Below are positions 54,434 through 63,598 of a stretch of 64,000 nt of DNA, piece after piece. Made by a program: the position numbers and the translations under genes. The stretch lies in NCBI RefSeq assembly GCF_015644665.1, contig NZ_JADOBQ010000005.1, positions 405,685 to 469,684 on the forward strand, given 5' to 3'. This DNA comes from Roseobacter sp. MH60115. Its GTDB lineage: Bacteria > Pseudomonadota > Alphaproteobacteria > Rhodobacterales > Rhodobacteraceae. Position 1 is the stretch's first letter. Each line of letters opens with the position of its first letter. The notes beneath the pieces were generated by a model. It saw only the letters and a program-made list of their open reading frames with translations, was not told the origin of the DNA and did not search any database.

Positions 54434-54770
54434 GATCATGGTCTCCGCATGGGGTGATGCTGTCTGCGCAGCACTCGTTCAGCAAGAATTGCGATAGCGC
54501 CTGCACATCGTCGTAGGCCACGGCGGCACAGATGATGCTGCGCCCCTGTTTTGCCTGCGTGACGAGCCCGGCCGAGTTCAGGATTTTCATGTGATGTGTG
54601 AGCGTTGACCCGGTCACACCGGTCCGGGTGCCCAGCTCGCCAATGCTCAGCCCTTCGGGACCGGCCCGCACCAATGTCCGCAGCACGCTCAGCCGCTGTT
54701 CAGAGCCAAGGGCCGCGAACTGCGCGGCAGTCACAGTGAGGTCGGGGGTATCCGGTTGGTTCATTTTCAT
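54426..54770 (-). CDS. ArsR/SmtB family metal-sensing repressor
   Basis: 114 residues. The winged helix shows AALGSEQRLSVLRTLVRAGPEGLSIGELGTRTGVTGSTLTHHMKIL, the ArsR pattern. It lacks the ELCVCDL motif of classical ArsR; the tail NECCADS...CGDHDHG has Cys and His that could bind the metal. Start at 54770 (MKMNQ) avoids an upstream extension. It is transcribed with the permease. Confidence 0.9.
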   Translation of the reverse strand: MKMNQPDTPDLTVTAAQFAALGSEQRLSVLRTLVRAGPEGLSIGELGTRTGVTGSTLTHHMKILNSAGLVTQAKQGRSIICAAVAYDDVQALSQFLLNECCADSITPCGDHDHG

Positions 54771-54811
54771 GATTCTAGAAATAACGAAATAATCTTCATG
54801 GCACAACACTC

Positions 54812-54831
54812 ATTTCGATAATCGTCGAAAT
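54812..54831. promoter_or_regulatory. Palindromic operator upstream of arsR
   Basis: ATTTCGA and TCGAAAT are perfect inverted 7-mers separated by 6 bp, 41 bp upstream of the ArsR start in an AT-rich stretch. ArsR-type repressors bind such palindromes over their promoter. Confidence 0.6.
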
Positions 54832-55165
54832 AAAATACCGACCTATGCCGCCATGCCCTAGAATTTCTCTCCGTCAGCGGAGTTGTTGGCGTGAATCGGG
54901 GGCCTGTACCGCGCATAGCACAGGGGTGGTCATGTGTACGGAGGGCTGGGTCCCAGTTGTTTCAGCGGTTTCAGTAAAATCACACGACGTTTCACGAAGG
55001 TGAGATATGGACCGGTATGCGTTGCCTGTGGCGCTCGATATCGCCAAAATTAAGGCAGTTCGCGAAAGCTGGGTCCAATACCGGGGGCGGCCACGCTGGA
55101 CCAGGTGCCGCAGCTGTCCCCTGACAAGATGGGCAATCGCGACGCGCAATGAGGCGATAGATCGA
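54832..55165. other. Intergenic region between arsR and the lysR-type gene
   Basis: 334 bp. The first part holds arsR control sequences. A potential ATG at 55007 with AAGGTGAG before it is in frame with the LysR gene and would add 53 residues, but these look like non-coding sequence and LysR proteins do not start that way. No other gene is visible. Confidence 0.5.
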
Positions 55166-56140
55166 ATGAACCTGAGAGACCTTCAATACGTCATCGCCGT
55201 GGCCGAGCATCATAACTTCACCCGCGCCTCTCAGGCCGTCGCCGTCAGCCAGCCAGCACTGTCCAATCAAATCAAGAAGCTCGAAGCGGAACTGGGTGTC
55301 CCGATTTTTGAACGCAGCAAGGACGGCGTGCATCTGACTGCTTTCGGCAGGGACCTGATCGGACAGGCAAGACAGGTTGTCGAGGTCGTGGACACAATCG
55401 GCGACCTTGCGCGCAAGCACCGGACAACAGAACGCTTGCCCATCCGCCTTGGGATGACCCCGACCCTTGCCGCTTACCTCTCGCTCTACTTTCGGGACTT
55501 GTTTGCGCTGGCCGCCCCCGACCGGAAGATCATCATTGTCGAAGAATATCCCGTCGCGCTGGCCAAAATGGTCGAGGACCGCGTGATCGACATGGCGTTC
55601 ATTGCGCGCAAGAGCTTCGATCACATCTATCTTGGCTCCAAACGACCCATGGATTTCACATCGCTCTGGCTTGAGCCGCTTTATCTGGGGGTGCGATCCG
55701 GTCATCCTTTGAGCCGCAAGAGCAGCATCTGGGCGCATGAGGTTCCTGCCGAGCAGTTGATCCGGTTCGATATCTCCTTTGGATACGATCTGGAACGCAA
55801 CCTGCCTGATCCCTCCGATACGGTTGCAGAGGCGACAGGGATTGATGTGAAAACGGCGCGCTTTGAGACGGTGTGCCGCTACGTGGCGCAAAGTGATGCC
55901 TGCACGATGGTGAATGCCATCGCGGCAGAGCAGTTCAAACGCGATGGGTTTGGTCTGGCCTTCATCCCGTTCGATGATGAAGGCAACATGCGGGAACTCG
56001 GGGCGTTGACCAGACCTCAATATCCCAATCCGGACATCATCGACGCGCTGGGCGGGTACGTCTGTGAGAACCCGCCGCATGGCACCGTCGCCTCCCGCAA
56101 TGCGGAGATGGTCCGAACGCCGGTTTCTTCCGGTACCTGA
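55166..56140 (+). CDS. LysR family transcriptional regulator (OxyR-like)
   Basis: 324 residues. N-terminal MNLRDLQYVIAVAEHHNFTRASQAVAVSQPALSNQIKKLE is a LysR helix-turn-helix close to the OxyR/CbbR type. The effector domain has two cysteines (TVCRYVAQSDACTM) spaced nine residues apart, as in some redox sensors, but surrounding OxyR residues are not convincing. Adjacent genes give no target; it is divergent from the ArsR operon. GAGGCG precedes the ATG. Confidence 0.83.
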   Translation: MNLRDLQYVIAVAEHHNFTRASQAVAVSQPALSNQIKKLEAELGVPIFERSKDGVHLTAFGRDLIGQARQVVEVVDTIGDLARKHRTTERLPIRLGMTPTLAAYLSLYFRDLFALAAPDRKIIIVEEYPVALAKMVEDRVIDMAFIARKSFDHIYLGSKRPMDFTSLWLEPLYLGVRSGHPLSRKSSIWAHEVPAEQLIRFDISFGYDLERNLPDPSDTVAEATGIDVKTARFETVCRYVAQSDACTMVNAIAAEQFKRDGFGLAFIPFDDEGNMRELGALTRPQYPNPDIIDALGGYVCENPPHGTVASRNAEMVRTPVSSGT

Positions 56141-56495
56141 ACACCTGAACTTACAATTGATGCTGCGATCCGCGCGTGGGCGCCGGGCGCCCTGGGTCAT
56201 TTGGATCGGCGCAGGCCATTGCAGTTTGCGATCAGATTGGCCGGTTGCGGATCACTTGCGCCGACATTCTTGTGAGGCAGTGTCATCGAATAAAACGCCG
56301 ACCTTGTGGTGGATTTTTAACTAACTGTAATTAATCAATTTTATTGTTACCCAGCTCGCGAACCACGTGAGTATTTGCCTTGGTTATGCCCTCTATTCGA
56401 TCAAAGAATTTCTATAACCTGAGGGGCACAGGCACCTGATTGAGCAGCGGAGAACACATCATCCGCCTAACGCAACTCAACCATGGAGCTCCCCA
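56141..56495. other. AT-rich promoter region of the RTX gene
   Basis: 355 bp without a gene. From about 56300 to 56420 the sequence is markedly AT-rich (GATTTTTAACTAAC... then ATTAATCAATTTTATTG), unlike neighbouring coding DNA, and probably carries the promoter and an H-NS-type binding region. AGCGGAG near 56450 and a weak site before 56496 precede the start. No hairpin terminator for the LysR gene is evident. Confidence 0.55.
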
Positions 56496-59400
56496 ATGCT
56501 TTCCGAATTTCTAGCAAGTTTGCGGGCCAGACTGCTGACAACATCTTCGCTGGCGCAAGAGGCAGCGCGTGACGGTCAAACGCTGACAAATGGCTTTTTC
56601 CAAAGCACAGTGGTCGACAACACGCCCGCCTTTCTGCTCGACAATGATTTTGCACGTTTCCTGAATTTTGGTCAGGTCGAAACAAACAACGCCGCCGCCG
56701 CCGTCGCGGTGACCGGCGAGGACGCGCAGGTCTTCAACTTCCGTTCCGGCAGCATCGAGGCCAATTCCGGCCCGGACGCGCTGGCCACCGGCATTCAGGT
56801 CACCGGCAGTGCGGCGATCCGCAATTTCGGCGAGATCGCAGGCGACTTTAACGGCGTTCAATTTGCGGGCGCGGGTAGCTCCGGGTCGCTGGACAACTTT
56901 CGCGGCGGTGTCATCTCTTCCGACAGCCGCGCGGTGGATATCCAGGGTGAGGGCGTCAACGTCCGCAACTTTGGCGACATCCTTGGCACCGGCGACCAGC
57001 GTAACGGCACCATCTACAGTGATGCGGGCGCCGAAGACGTCTCGATCAGCAACTTCTCCGGCGGCACCATCGACGCTGGGGCCGGCAATAATGGTGCGGG
57101 CATCTCGCTGCAAGTTGGCGACGAAGCGGGCGACCGTGTGGAAAACACGTTATTCAACGGCTTTGGCGCGACCATTCAGGGACGCGGGCAGGCGGCTGCC
57201 AACACACCCGGCGCGGGCGACGGCATCCGCATCAACAATGGCGCCGAGGGCACCGTCTCCGAGACGGACATTGTCAACAGCGGTCTGATCTCTTCCGAGA
57301 GCAATCAGGGCACAGCCGGTGGTATCCGCGTGGCCGACGGTGTTGCAGCCGAAGGGCGCATCCTGAACACCTCGACCGGCACCATCGAAGGCGTGCGCAA
57401 TGGTCTTTACATCGGCAACGCCGAACATGATCTGGACGTCCTGAACTTTGGCACGATCCAGTCGGACAGTCGCGCGGTCAACATCGATGGGTTGGGCGTT
57501 GATCTGATCAACGGCGGTGACATTCTGGGCACCGGCGATCAGCGTAACGGGACAGTCTATGCCGATGACACGGCGCGCGACTTCTCCATCAACAACCTCG
57601 CGAATGGCACAATCGATGCAGGCGCGGGCAACGACGGTGCAGGTATCTCGCTTTCGCTGGCCGAAGACGGCAATGGCGAGGTGGAGATCACCAACGCAGG
57701 CACCATCGCCGGGCGCGGTCAGGCCTCGGCTGCCGCAGGCACCGCGGGTGACGGTATCCGCCTGGAAGGCGTGCGCGGCGAGGCTGGCTTTGCGGCTGCC
57801 CTCTTTGACGGCACGATCACCAACGCAGGCACAGTGACCTCCGAGAGCCTCGTGGGCACAACCGGTGCGTTCCGCGCCGTAAACGGCGTCAACTTCCAGG
57901 GCGAATTGGTCAACGAAGCCAGCGGCGTCTTTGCCGGGGGGCAAAACGGCGTCTACTTTGGCACCGGCGATCACACGGGCGGTTCGTTCGTCAACCGCGG
58001 ATTGGTGACCTCTGACAGCCGCGCGCTGAACATCGACGGTGAAGGCCTTGATGTGCGGAACGAGGGCGCAATCCTCGGCACGGGCAACCAACGCAACGGC
58101 ACCGTCTACGCCGATGGCACAGCCGACAACTACACCTTCACCAACACCGGCCTTGTGGACGCAGGCGAGGGCAACAATGGATCCGCCGTGTCGCTGCAAA
58201 CCGGCGATGTGGATGGCGATGTCGTCTCGGCGGCCATCTTCAACGAGGGTATCTTCCAGGGGCGCGGTGACGCCACAGAAGGCAATCAGGTGGGCGACGG
58301 TCTGCGGCTCTTCAGCAATCAGGAAGACGCAAGCTTTGCCGGACTGGTGCAGAACGACGGGCTGATCGCCGGATCGGAAGACAGCGACGCGGCTGCCGGT
58401 ATCCGGATCGACGGCGGCCTGAACATCCTTGGCGCGATCATCAACGAAGGCGAAATCACCGGTCAGGTGAACGCCATCGATGCCACCGAAGGCGGCTCAG
58501 TCACTTTCGTCAATGACGACGCAGGTGTTGTAAATGGTAGTGTGTTACTGAGTGCCGGAGACGACATCGTTGTAGACCTCGGTCAGATCAATGGTGTCGT
58601 CAATGGCGGCGCGGGGGATGACGTGCTGATCGCCGGTCAGGGCGACAACGTGATCGTCGGCGGCCTTGGCAATGACTTCATCGACGGCGGCAACGGTTTC
58701 GATACGGTCGATTTCTCCGACCTTGATGTCGCGGTCAATGTGAACCTCGGCCCCAATGGCAACGGCACGGCGACGCGGGATACCGGGTTCACCGTGCGGG
58801 TCACCGATCAGGCGGTCTCGGCTCCGGGTCAATTCGGCTCAGCCATCGCTGATGGAACGCAGTTCGTCGAACAGGCGGTTGCAGGCAACCTCTACTTCAA
58901 CATCCACACGGCAGAATTCCCGGGCGGCGAAATCCGCGGGCAGTTGTTGGTGGATAGCGATGTGACGGTTGGCGGTTTCCGCACCATCACCCTCTCGGGG
59001 GGGCTGGACGCAAGCCAGGAGCCGGGGCCGACATCGGACAGTACCGCCACGGGCGAAGGCTCACTGGTCATCGTGCAGGAAGTGCATACCGGCGCGGTCA
59101 CATACTCCAGCGAGCTCAGCGTCGTGGGTCTGAACGAGGCCGATCTGCAGACGCCGATCCCCGGTGTGGTCTCGGCCATCCATCTGCATAATGCGCCAGC
59201 CGGTCAAAACGGGCCTGTGGTGCAGGACACGCTGGTGGACGCAGGCGCGACCCTCGATGTGATCGAACCGATCTCGCCCACCGGTGTGGTTGGTGACGAT
59301 GTCATCGAAAACCAGATCGAAACTGATGTTCTCAGCTCCATCGAGAATGTCATCGGGTCTGACGATGGCGACGTGATCATCGGGAGCGACGCGGACAACG

Positions 59401-59699
59401 CACTGAGCGGCGGTGCGGGTGATGACCTGCTCGACGGTCAGGGCGGCGACGACCTGCTTCTCGGTGGTGAGGGGGCTGATATTTTCTCCTTCGCGCCGGG
59501 TGATGGCAACGACATCGTTGGCGACTTCGAACTGGGTATCGACAAGATCCGTCTGACCGATTTCGGGCCCGACTTCGATCTGTCCTCGGCTGTGTCCCAG
59601 GACGGCGCAGACGCGGTTCTGTCCTTCTCCTCCGACGCCTCCGTGCGGTTCGAGGGCATCGACAGCACCCAACTGACCGAAGACGATTTCATCGCCTGA
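56496..59699 (+). CDS. Large RTX-type type I secretion substrate with CHRD segments
   Basis: 1067 residues, acidic (Asp/Gly/Asn-rich), no signal peptide. Layout: residues about 1-140 unique; about 142-690 three repeats of 181-183 residues, each starting SDSRA(V/L)(D/N)I with ILGTG(D/N)QRNGT; about 700-735 calcium-binding GGxGxDxx repeats; about 770-920 CHRD-like segments (GNLYFNIHTAEFPGGEIRGQL then TLSGGLDASQEP...AIHLHNAPAGQNGP); about 960-1000 a second nonapeptide block (GGAGDDLLDGQGGDDLLLGGEGAD); and a C-terminal strand-rich part ending DDFIA, the likely secretion signal. Genes for its ABC exporter and HlyD partner follow. Probably an extracellular adhesin or matrix protein. Confidence 0.88.
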   Translation: MLSEFLASLRARLLTTSSLAQEAARDGQTLTNGFFQSTVVDNTPAFLLDNDFARFLNFGQVETNNAAAAVAVTGEDAQVFNFRSGSIEANSGPDALATGIQVTGSAAIRNFGEIAGDFNGVQFAGAGSSGSLDNFRGGVISSDSRAVDIQGEGVNVRNFGDILGTGDQRNGTIYSDAGAEDVSISNFSGGTIDAGAGNNGAGISLQVGDEAGDRVENTLFNGFGATIQGRGQAAANTPGAGDGIRINNGAEGTVSETDIVNSGLISSESNQGTAGGIRVADGVAAEGRILNTSTGTIEGVRNGLYIGNAEHDLDVLNFGTIQSDSRAVNIDGLGVDLINGGDILGTGDQRNGTVYADDTARDFSINNLANGTIDAGAGNDGAGISLSLAEDGNGEVEITNAGTIAGRGQASAAAGTAGDGIRLEGVRGEAGFAAALFDGTITNAGTVTSESLVGTTGAFRAVNGVNFQGELVNEASGVFAGGQNGVYFGTGDHTGGSFVNRGLVTSDSRALNIDGEGLDVRNEGAILGTGNQRNGTVYADGTADNYTFTNTGLVDAGEGNNGSAVSLQTGDVDGDVVSAAIFNEGIFQGRGDATEGNQVGDGLRLFSNQEDASFAGLVQNDGLIAGSEDSDAAAGIRIDGGLNILGAIINEGEITGQVNAIDATEGGSVTFVNDDAGVVNGSVLLSAGDDIVVDLGQINGVVNGGAGDDVLIAGQGDNVIVGGLGNDFIDGGNGFDTVDFSDLDVAVNVNLGPNGNGTATRDTGFTVRVTDQAVSAPGQFGSAIADGTQFVEQAVAGNLYFNIHTAEFPGGEIRGQLLVDSDVTVGGFRTITLSGGLDASQEPGPTSDSTATGEGSLVIVQEVHTGAVTYSSELSVVGLNEADLQTPIPGVVSAIHLHNAPAGQNGPVVQDTLVDAGATLDVIEPISPTGVVGDDVIENQIETDVLSSIENVIGSDDGDVIIGSDADNALSGGAGDDLLDGQGGDDLLLGGEGADIFSFAPGDGNDIVGDFELGIDKIRLTDFGPDFDLSSAVSQDGADAVLSFSSDASVRFEGIDSTQLTEDDFIA
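56919..58550 (+). repeat. Three tandem coding repeats in the RTX gene
   Basis: Units start at 56919, 57462 and 58011, so periods are 543 and 549 nt (181 and 183 codons); the third ends near 58550. Each unit opens with Ser-Asp-Ser-Arg-Ala, then a Gly-Thr-Gly-(Asp/Asn)-Gln-Arg-Asn-Gly-Thr block, then NAG-type segments that would form parallel beta-helix rungs. Nucleotide identity is high around the shared blocks, so recombination could change copy number. Confidence 0.8.
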
Positions 59700-59710
59700 T
59701 GACATCCAAC

Positions 59711-59736
59711 GGGGCGGCGGCACTGGCCGCCGCCCC
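59711..59736 (+). other. Intercistronic stem-loop between RTX gene and its exporter
   Basis: GGGGCGGCGGC (59711-59721) pairs perfectly over 11 bp with GCCGCCGCCCC (59726-59736), loop ACTG, 12 nt after the RTX stop. There is no T-tract. It may stabilise the RTX message and let only part of transcription pass into the transporter genes, giving more cargo than exporter. Confidence 0.7.
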
Positions 59737-59761
59737 TTCACCCTGAAAAGAGATCACCCCC

Positions 59762-61507
59762 ATGTTTCAGAAAAAATCCACCGTCAAATCAGCCTGGTCC
59801 TCCCTGCGAGGCGGCTTTTTCGCAATCGCTTTCTTCAGCCTTGTTTTGAACCTTCTCATGCTCGCCGGTCCCCTCTACATGCTGCAGGTCTATGACCGCG
59901 TGCTGACCAGCCAGAACATGGACACGCTCATCGCGCTCAGCCTTCTTCTGGCAGGCGTTTTCATCGTGACCGGCCTGCTCGACCTGATGCGCACGCGCAT
60001 CCTCAACCGCCTCGGGGCCCGGTTTGAACTGAAAATCGGCGCACCTGTCCTGCAATCCGCCATCCGCCGCCGTCTGCACGGCAAGACCGCGGCAGGTGAC
60101 AGCCCAGCCGCCGACATCACCGGGCTGCGCGATTTCATCTCCGGCTCCACATTGATCGCGTTCTTTGATGCGCCCTGGATTCCGATTTACCTCGCCGCGC
60201 TCTACATGCTGCACCCCTATCTCGGCGCGCTGGGGCTTGCCGGGGCGGTACTGCTCACAATTCTGGCCCTGATCAACAACACGCGCGCCTCTGGTGTGAT
60301 GCAGGATGCATCCCACGCGCGCAGCAGGTCCGACGCCTTGTTCACCTCCAGTGAGCAAAATGCAGAGCTTGTCCACGCAATGGGTATGACTGGTGATCTC
60401 GCCCGGCGCTGGACGGCTCTGCAGCATGATGCGCACCGCCTGAAAACCCGTGTCAGTGATCGGATCGCAAGCTTTTCGGTGCTGTCCAAGACGATCCGGA
60501 TGGGGTTGCAGTCGGCCATGCTGGGGCTTGGTGCCGCCCTTGCCATCATCGGTGACGCCACGGCCGGTGTCATGATCGCTGCGACCATCGTATTGGCCCG
60601 CGCGCTGGCCCCCATCGATCAGCTGATTGGCCAGTGGCGTACCTTTCTGGCAGCGCGCGGGTCCTACAAGAATCTCGCCGCGCTGAGCGAGGCATTCCCG
60701 CAGGAGCTCAAACGTCTGTCCCTGCCGCGCCCGCAAATCTCCCTCAACGCCACCATTGCAAAGGCCGGGCCGCCCCTGGCGCAGAACGCCACCATTGGCG
60801 GCATTGATTTTGCGCTGTCGGCGGGTGACGTTCTGGCCGTGATCGGCCACAGCGGGTCCGGCAAATCCACGCTGGCGAAAATGCTCGCGGGGATCTGGAC
60901 GCCCCAGCGCGGCGCCATCCGTCTGGACGGTACGCCGATGGCGAAATGGGACGCCGCAGATCTGGGGCAGCTCATCGGATACCTGCCGCAGGACGTGCAG
61001 CTCTTTGACGGCACGATCCGCGAAAACATCGCGCGCTTCTCCACCGCCATTGACGACACCAAGGTGCTGGGGGCGGCGGTCGCGGCGGATGTGCACGATC
61101 TGATCAGCAATCTGCCGGAAGGCTATGCCACGCAGATCGGCAATGGCTTCCACCTTTCGGGTGGGCAGCGTCAGCGGATTGCTCTGGCGCGGGCGCTCTA
61201 TGACGATCCGTTTATCCTGGTGCTGGATGAGCCGAACTCCGACCTCGACAGCCAAGGGGAATTGGCGTTGCGCAATGCCATCCGTGGGGCCAGTGCCCGG
61301 GGGGCTATTACCTTTGTGATGACGCACCGGCCCAGCACGCTCGAAGCGGTCAACAAGGTCCTGACCCTGAGTAAGGGCATGCAGAGCGGTTTTGGAGACA
61401 AGGAGGACATCCTGCGCCCAAGACAGCAGCCCGTCATGGCCCGCAAACAGAACCCACAGCTTGCCGCGCGCAAGGACCAGCAGCTTCAGAAAGGAGCGGT
61501 TCAATGA
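59762..61507 (+). CDS. Type I secretion ABC transporter (PrtD-like)
   Basis: 581 residues: N-terminal membrane domain with about six helices (FFSLVLNLLMLAGPLYMLQVYDRVL typical of PrtD/HasD/AprD) and an ATPase domain with Walker A GHSGSGKST, signature LSGGQRQR and Walker B LVLDEPNSDLD. It has no N-terminal C39 domain, as expected for exporters of RTX proteins without leader peptides. It exports the upstream RTX protein together with the HlyD partner, whose ATG overlaps its stop (ATGA). Confidence 0.92.
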   Translation: MFQKKSTVKSAWSSLRGGFFAIAFFSLVLNLLMLAGPLYMLQVYDRVLTSQNMDTLIALSLLLAGVFIVTGLLDLMRTRILNRLGARFELKIGAPVLQSAIRRRLHGKTAAGDSPAADITGLRDFISGSTLIAFFDAPWIPIYLAALYMLHPYLGALGLAGAVLLTILALINNTRASGVMQDASHARSRSDALFTSSEQNAELVHAMGMTGDLARRWTALQHDAHRLKTRVSDRIASFSVLSKTIRMGLQSAMLGLGAALAIIGDATAGVMIAATIVLARALAPIDQLIGQWRTFLAARGSYKNLAALSEAFPQELKRLSLPRPQISLNATIAKAGPPLAQNATIGGIDFALSAGDVLAVIGHSGSGKSTLAKMLAGIWTPQRGAIRLDGTPMAKWDAADLGQLIGYLPQDVQLFDGTIRENIARFSTAIDDTKVLGAAVAADVHDLISNLPEGYATQIGNGFHLSGGQRQRIALARALYDDPFILVLDEPNSDLDSQGELALRNAIRGASARGAITFVMTHRPSTLEAVNKVLTLSKGMQSGFGDKEDILRPRQQPVMARKQNPQLAARKDQQLQKGAVQ

Positions 61508-62874
61508 CCTCTCACCTTCCAACGCATCCCGCCCAGACTGTTCTTCGGCTCGAAGACTATAACCGCATAGAAGACCGCGCCAACGGGGCGGGGATCAAGG
61601 GCTTTGTTTTTGCAGGCCTGATCGTCGTGACCGGTTTCATCGGGGGCGCGGCCTATTGGGCGGCGTCCTCCAAGCTCGACGGGGCCGTTGTCGCGCCCGC
61701 CTCTCTGGTTGTGGAAGGCAATCGCAAGACCGTGGAACATCTGGACGGCGGTATCGTGCGCGACATCCTTGTGACAGATGGCGATCTGGTCGAGGCGGGG
61801 CAGACCCTTCTCGAACTGGACAGCACGGATCTCGATGTCGATCTGGACGTCATTCAAAGTCAGCTTGGGGATCTGATGATCCGCCGCGCGCGTTTGCTGG
61901 CGCAGCTTGAGGGAGCGGATACATTCGGCCCGGCCTATGTGCAGGAGACGCTCAGGGTCGCGATGCACCGCGACGACTGGCAGGACGCCTATCAGACGCA
62001 AAAACTGCTCTTCGATGCGGAAATGCGCACCCGCACGGCCGAGAAGGATTTGCTGGCCCAGCGGATCGCCAATTTGCAGGATCAGATGTCTGGCCTGCGC
62101 GCGCAGCGACAATCGAACGCCCGCCAGCTTGAGATCACGCGGGAAGAGCTTGGCAATCTCGAAACGCTTCTGGAAAAGGGCCTTGTGGCGGCTGCCCGTG
62201 TGAACGCCCGCCGTGTGGAGGTTGAGCGCCTGAAAGGCGTGGATGCCTCCTTGCAGACGCAGGAGGCGCAGGCCCAAAACCAGATCAGTGAATTGCAGCT
62301 GACAGGCATTGGCGAACAGACCCAGCGTGACGAGGCGGCCTCGACGGAACTCGCGCAGGTCGAAGGGCTGCTGGCGACGCTGGAGCCGCAATATGTGGGC
62401 GCCACGGAACGTCTGAAACGGGTGGCCATCACCGCGCCGGTCAGCGGGCGCGTTGTGGGAATGACCGTCTTTACGTCAGGCGGTGTCATCCGCCCCGGCG
62501 CACCCATCCTCGATATCGTGCCGGTGGACCAGCCGCTGGTGGTGGAGGCGCGGGTCAACACGGCGGATATTGAAAAGCTCTTTATCGGCCAATCGACCCG
62601 CGTGCGGTTGTCGGGTTTTGATCAGGCGGAAATTCCCGAGGCCACGGGCAGGATCGTCGATATTTCCGCTGACAGTCTGGAGGATGACCGCACCGGCCAA
62701 GCCTACTATACGGCGCGGGTCACATTCGACAGCGCCCAACCTGCAGCCGTTGCCGAGCTGGATCTGGTGCCGGGTATGCCTGCGGACCTCTTTGTCAACA
62801 CGGGCGAACGGTCTGCGCTCAGCTATCTGACCCAACCCCTTCAGGACAGGCTAGCGCGCACGTTCATTGAATAG
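61504..62874 (+). CDS. Type I secretion membrane fusion protein (HlyD/PrtE-like)
   Basis: 456 residues: one membrane segment (about 35-55), the lipoyl-half motif VEHLDGGIVRDILVTDGDLVEAGQTL, a long coiled coil (about 120-290, MSGLRAQRQSNARQLEITREEL...), then ITAPVSGRVVGMTVFTSGGVIRPG and a beta-barrel C-terminus. It bridges the ABC transporter to a TolC-type outer-membrane channel not encoded here. Confidence 0.92.
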   Translation: MTSHLPTHPAQTVLRLEDYNRIEDRANGAGIKGFVFAGLIVVTGFIGGAAYWAASSKLDGAVVAPASLVVEGNRKTVEHLDGGIVRDILVTDGDLVEAGQTLLELDSTDLDVDLDVIQSQLGDLMIRRARLLAQLEGADTFGPAYVQETLRVAMHRDDWQDAYQTQKLLFDAEMRTRTAEKDLLAQRIANLQDQMSGLRAQRQSNARQLEITREELGNLETLLEKGLVAAARVNARRVEVERLKGVDASLQTQEAQAQNQISELQLTGIGEQTQRDEAASTELAQVEGLLATLEPQYVGATERLKRVAITAPVSGRVVGMTVFTSGGVIRPGAPILDIVPVDQPLVVEARVNTADIEKLFIGQSTRVRLSGFDQAEIPEATGRIVDISADSLEDDRTGQAYYTARVTFDSAQPAAVAELDLVPGMPADLFVNTGERSALSYLTQPLQDRLARTFIE

Positions 62875-62962
62875 AGCGGCGTACAAGTGAGATGGCAGAG
62901 CGCGATGTGATGTGCGCTCTGCCTGAGGATTTAGAGGGTGGCGAGAAGGCCGCGAATATGGT

Positions 62963-63598
62963 TCAGGAGCCCGCCGTGTCGCGCATGCTCTTGAGGCCCA
63001 GCAGAATGGCCGCGCCGATCAGGAACGCCCCGCCGATGCGGCCAATTGCGACTTGTGCCTTGGCCTTCAGGCGTTTGGCAAGCCAGCCAGCGCTCGCCCC
63101 GTAGCTCAGCAGGAAAGCCCCGTCGATGGCAATGTATGTCGCAGAGAGGATGAAGAGTTGCAGGAAAAACGGCTGGTCTGCGGTGATGAATTGCGGAAAG
63201 AGCGCCGCGAAGAACACCACGGCCTTGGGGTTGGCGGCGGAGGTCACGAAACCCTGGAGCCAGAGTTTGCGCGGCGACGCCGACATGTTTGATTTCATCG
63301 ACGGGGAACCTTTGCCCGCAGTGCGCCACATCCGGATACCCATCCACAGCAGATAGGCGACCCCCATCCATTTGATGACTGTCAGCGCGTGTTGCGAGGC
63401 CACGATTATCGCGGCCAGCCCCAAACCCGCGGCCAGCATCTGCAGGGCATTTGCGCTCAGATCACCGATGGCGGTGGCAATGGAGGGTCTGAACCCATGC
63501 GTCATGCTGTTTGAAAGCATCAGCAAATGACTTGGGCCGGGTGTCAGCATGAAGAGGAACACGGTTGCGACATAGAGTGCCCAGATATCAAAGCTCAT
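62963..63598 (-). CDS. LysE/RhtB family amino-acid exporter
   Basis: 211 residues, about six transmembrane helices. The N-terminal LYVATVFLFMLTPGPSHLLMLSNSMTHG with MLTPGPS and the mid-protein GFVTSAANPKAVVFFAALFPQFI are LysE/RhtB hallmarks. Substrate unknown (threonine/homoserine-type in relatives). Separate from the type I secretion genes, on the opposite strand. Confidence 0.9.
   Translation of the reverse strand: MSFDIWALYVATVFLFMLTPGPSHLLMLSNSMTHGFRPSIATAIGDLSANALQMLAAGLGLAAIIVASQHALTVIKWMGVAYLLWMGIRMWRTAGKGSPSMKSNMSASPRKLWLQGFVTSAANPKAVVFFAALFPQFITADQPFFLQLFILSATYIAIDGAFLLSYGASAGWLAKRLKAKAQVAIGRIGGAFLIGAAILLGLKSMRDTAGS

Noticed and set aside
55007..55165. 53-residue N-terminal extension of the LysR regulator
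   Set aside because: Although AAGGTGAG precedes the ATG, LysR proteins start within a few residues of the helix-turn-helix, and this part has no conserved feature.
55166..56140. Assignment as OxyR
   Set aside because: Two cysteines are nine apart as in some sensors, but the OxyR context around them is missing and no peroxide-response gene is near.
59789..61522. 577-codon minus-strand frame across the type I secretion ABC gene
   Set aside because: Complementary to a clearly conserved ABC transporter, so its openness follows from codon bias.
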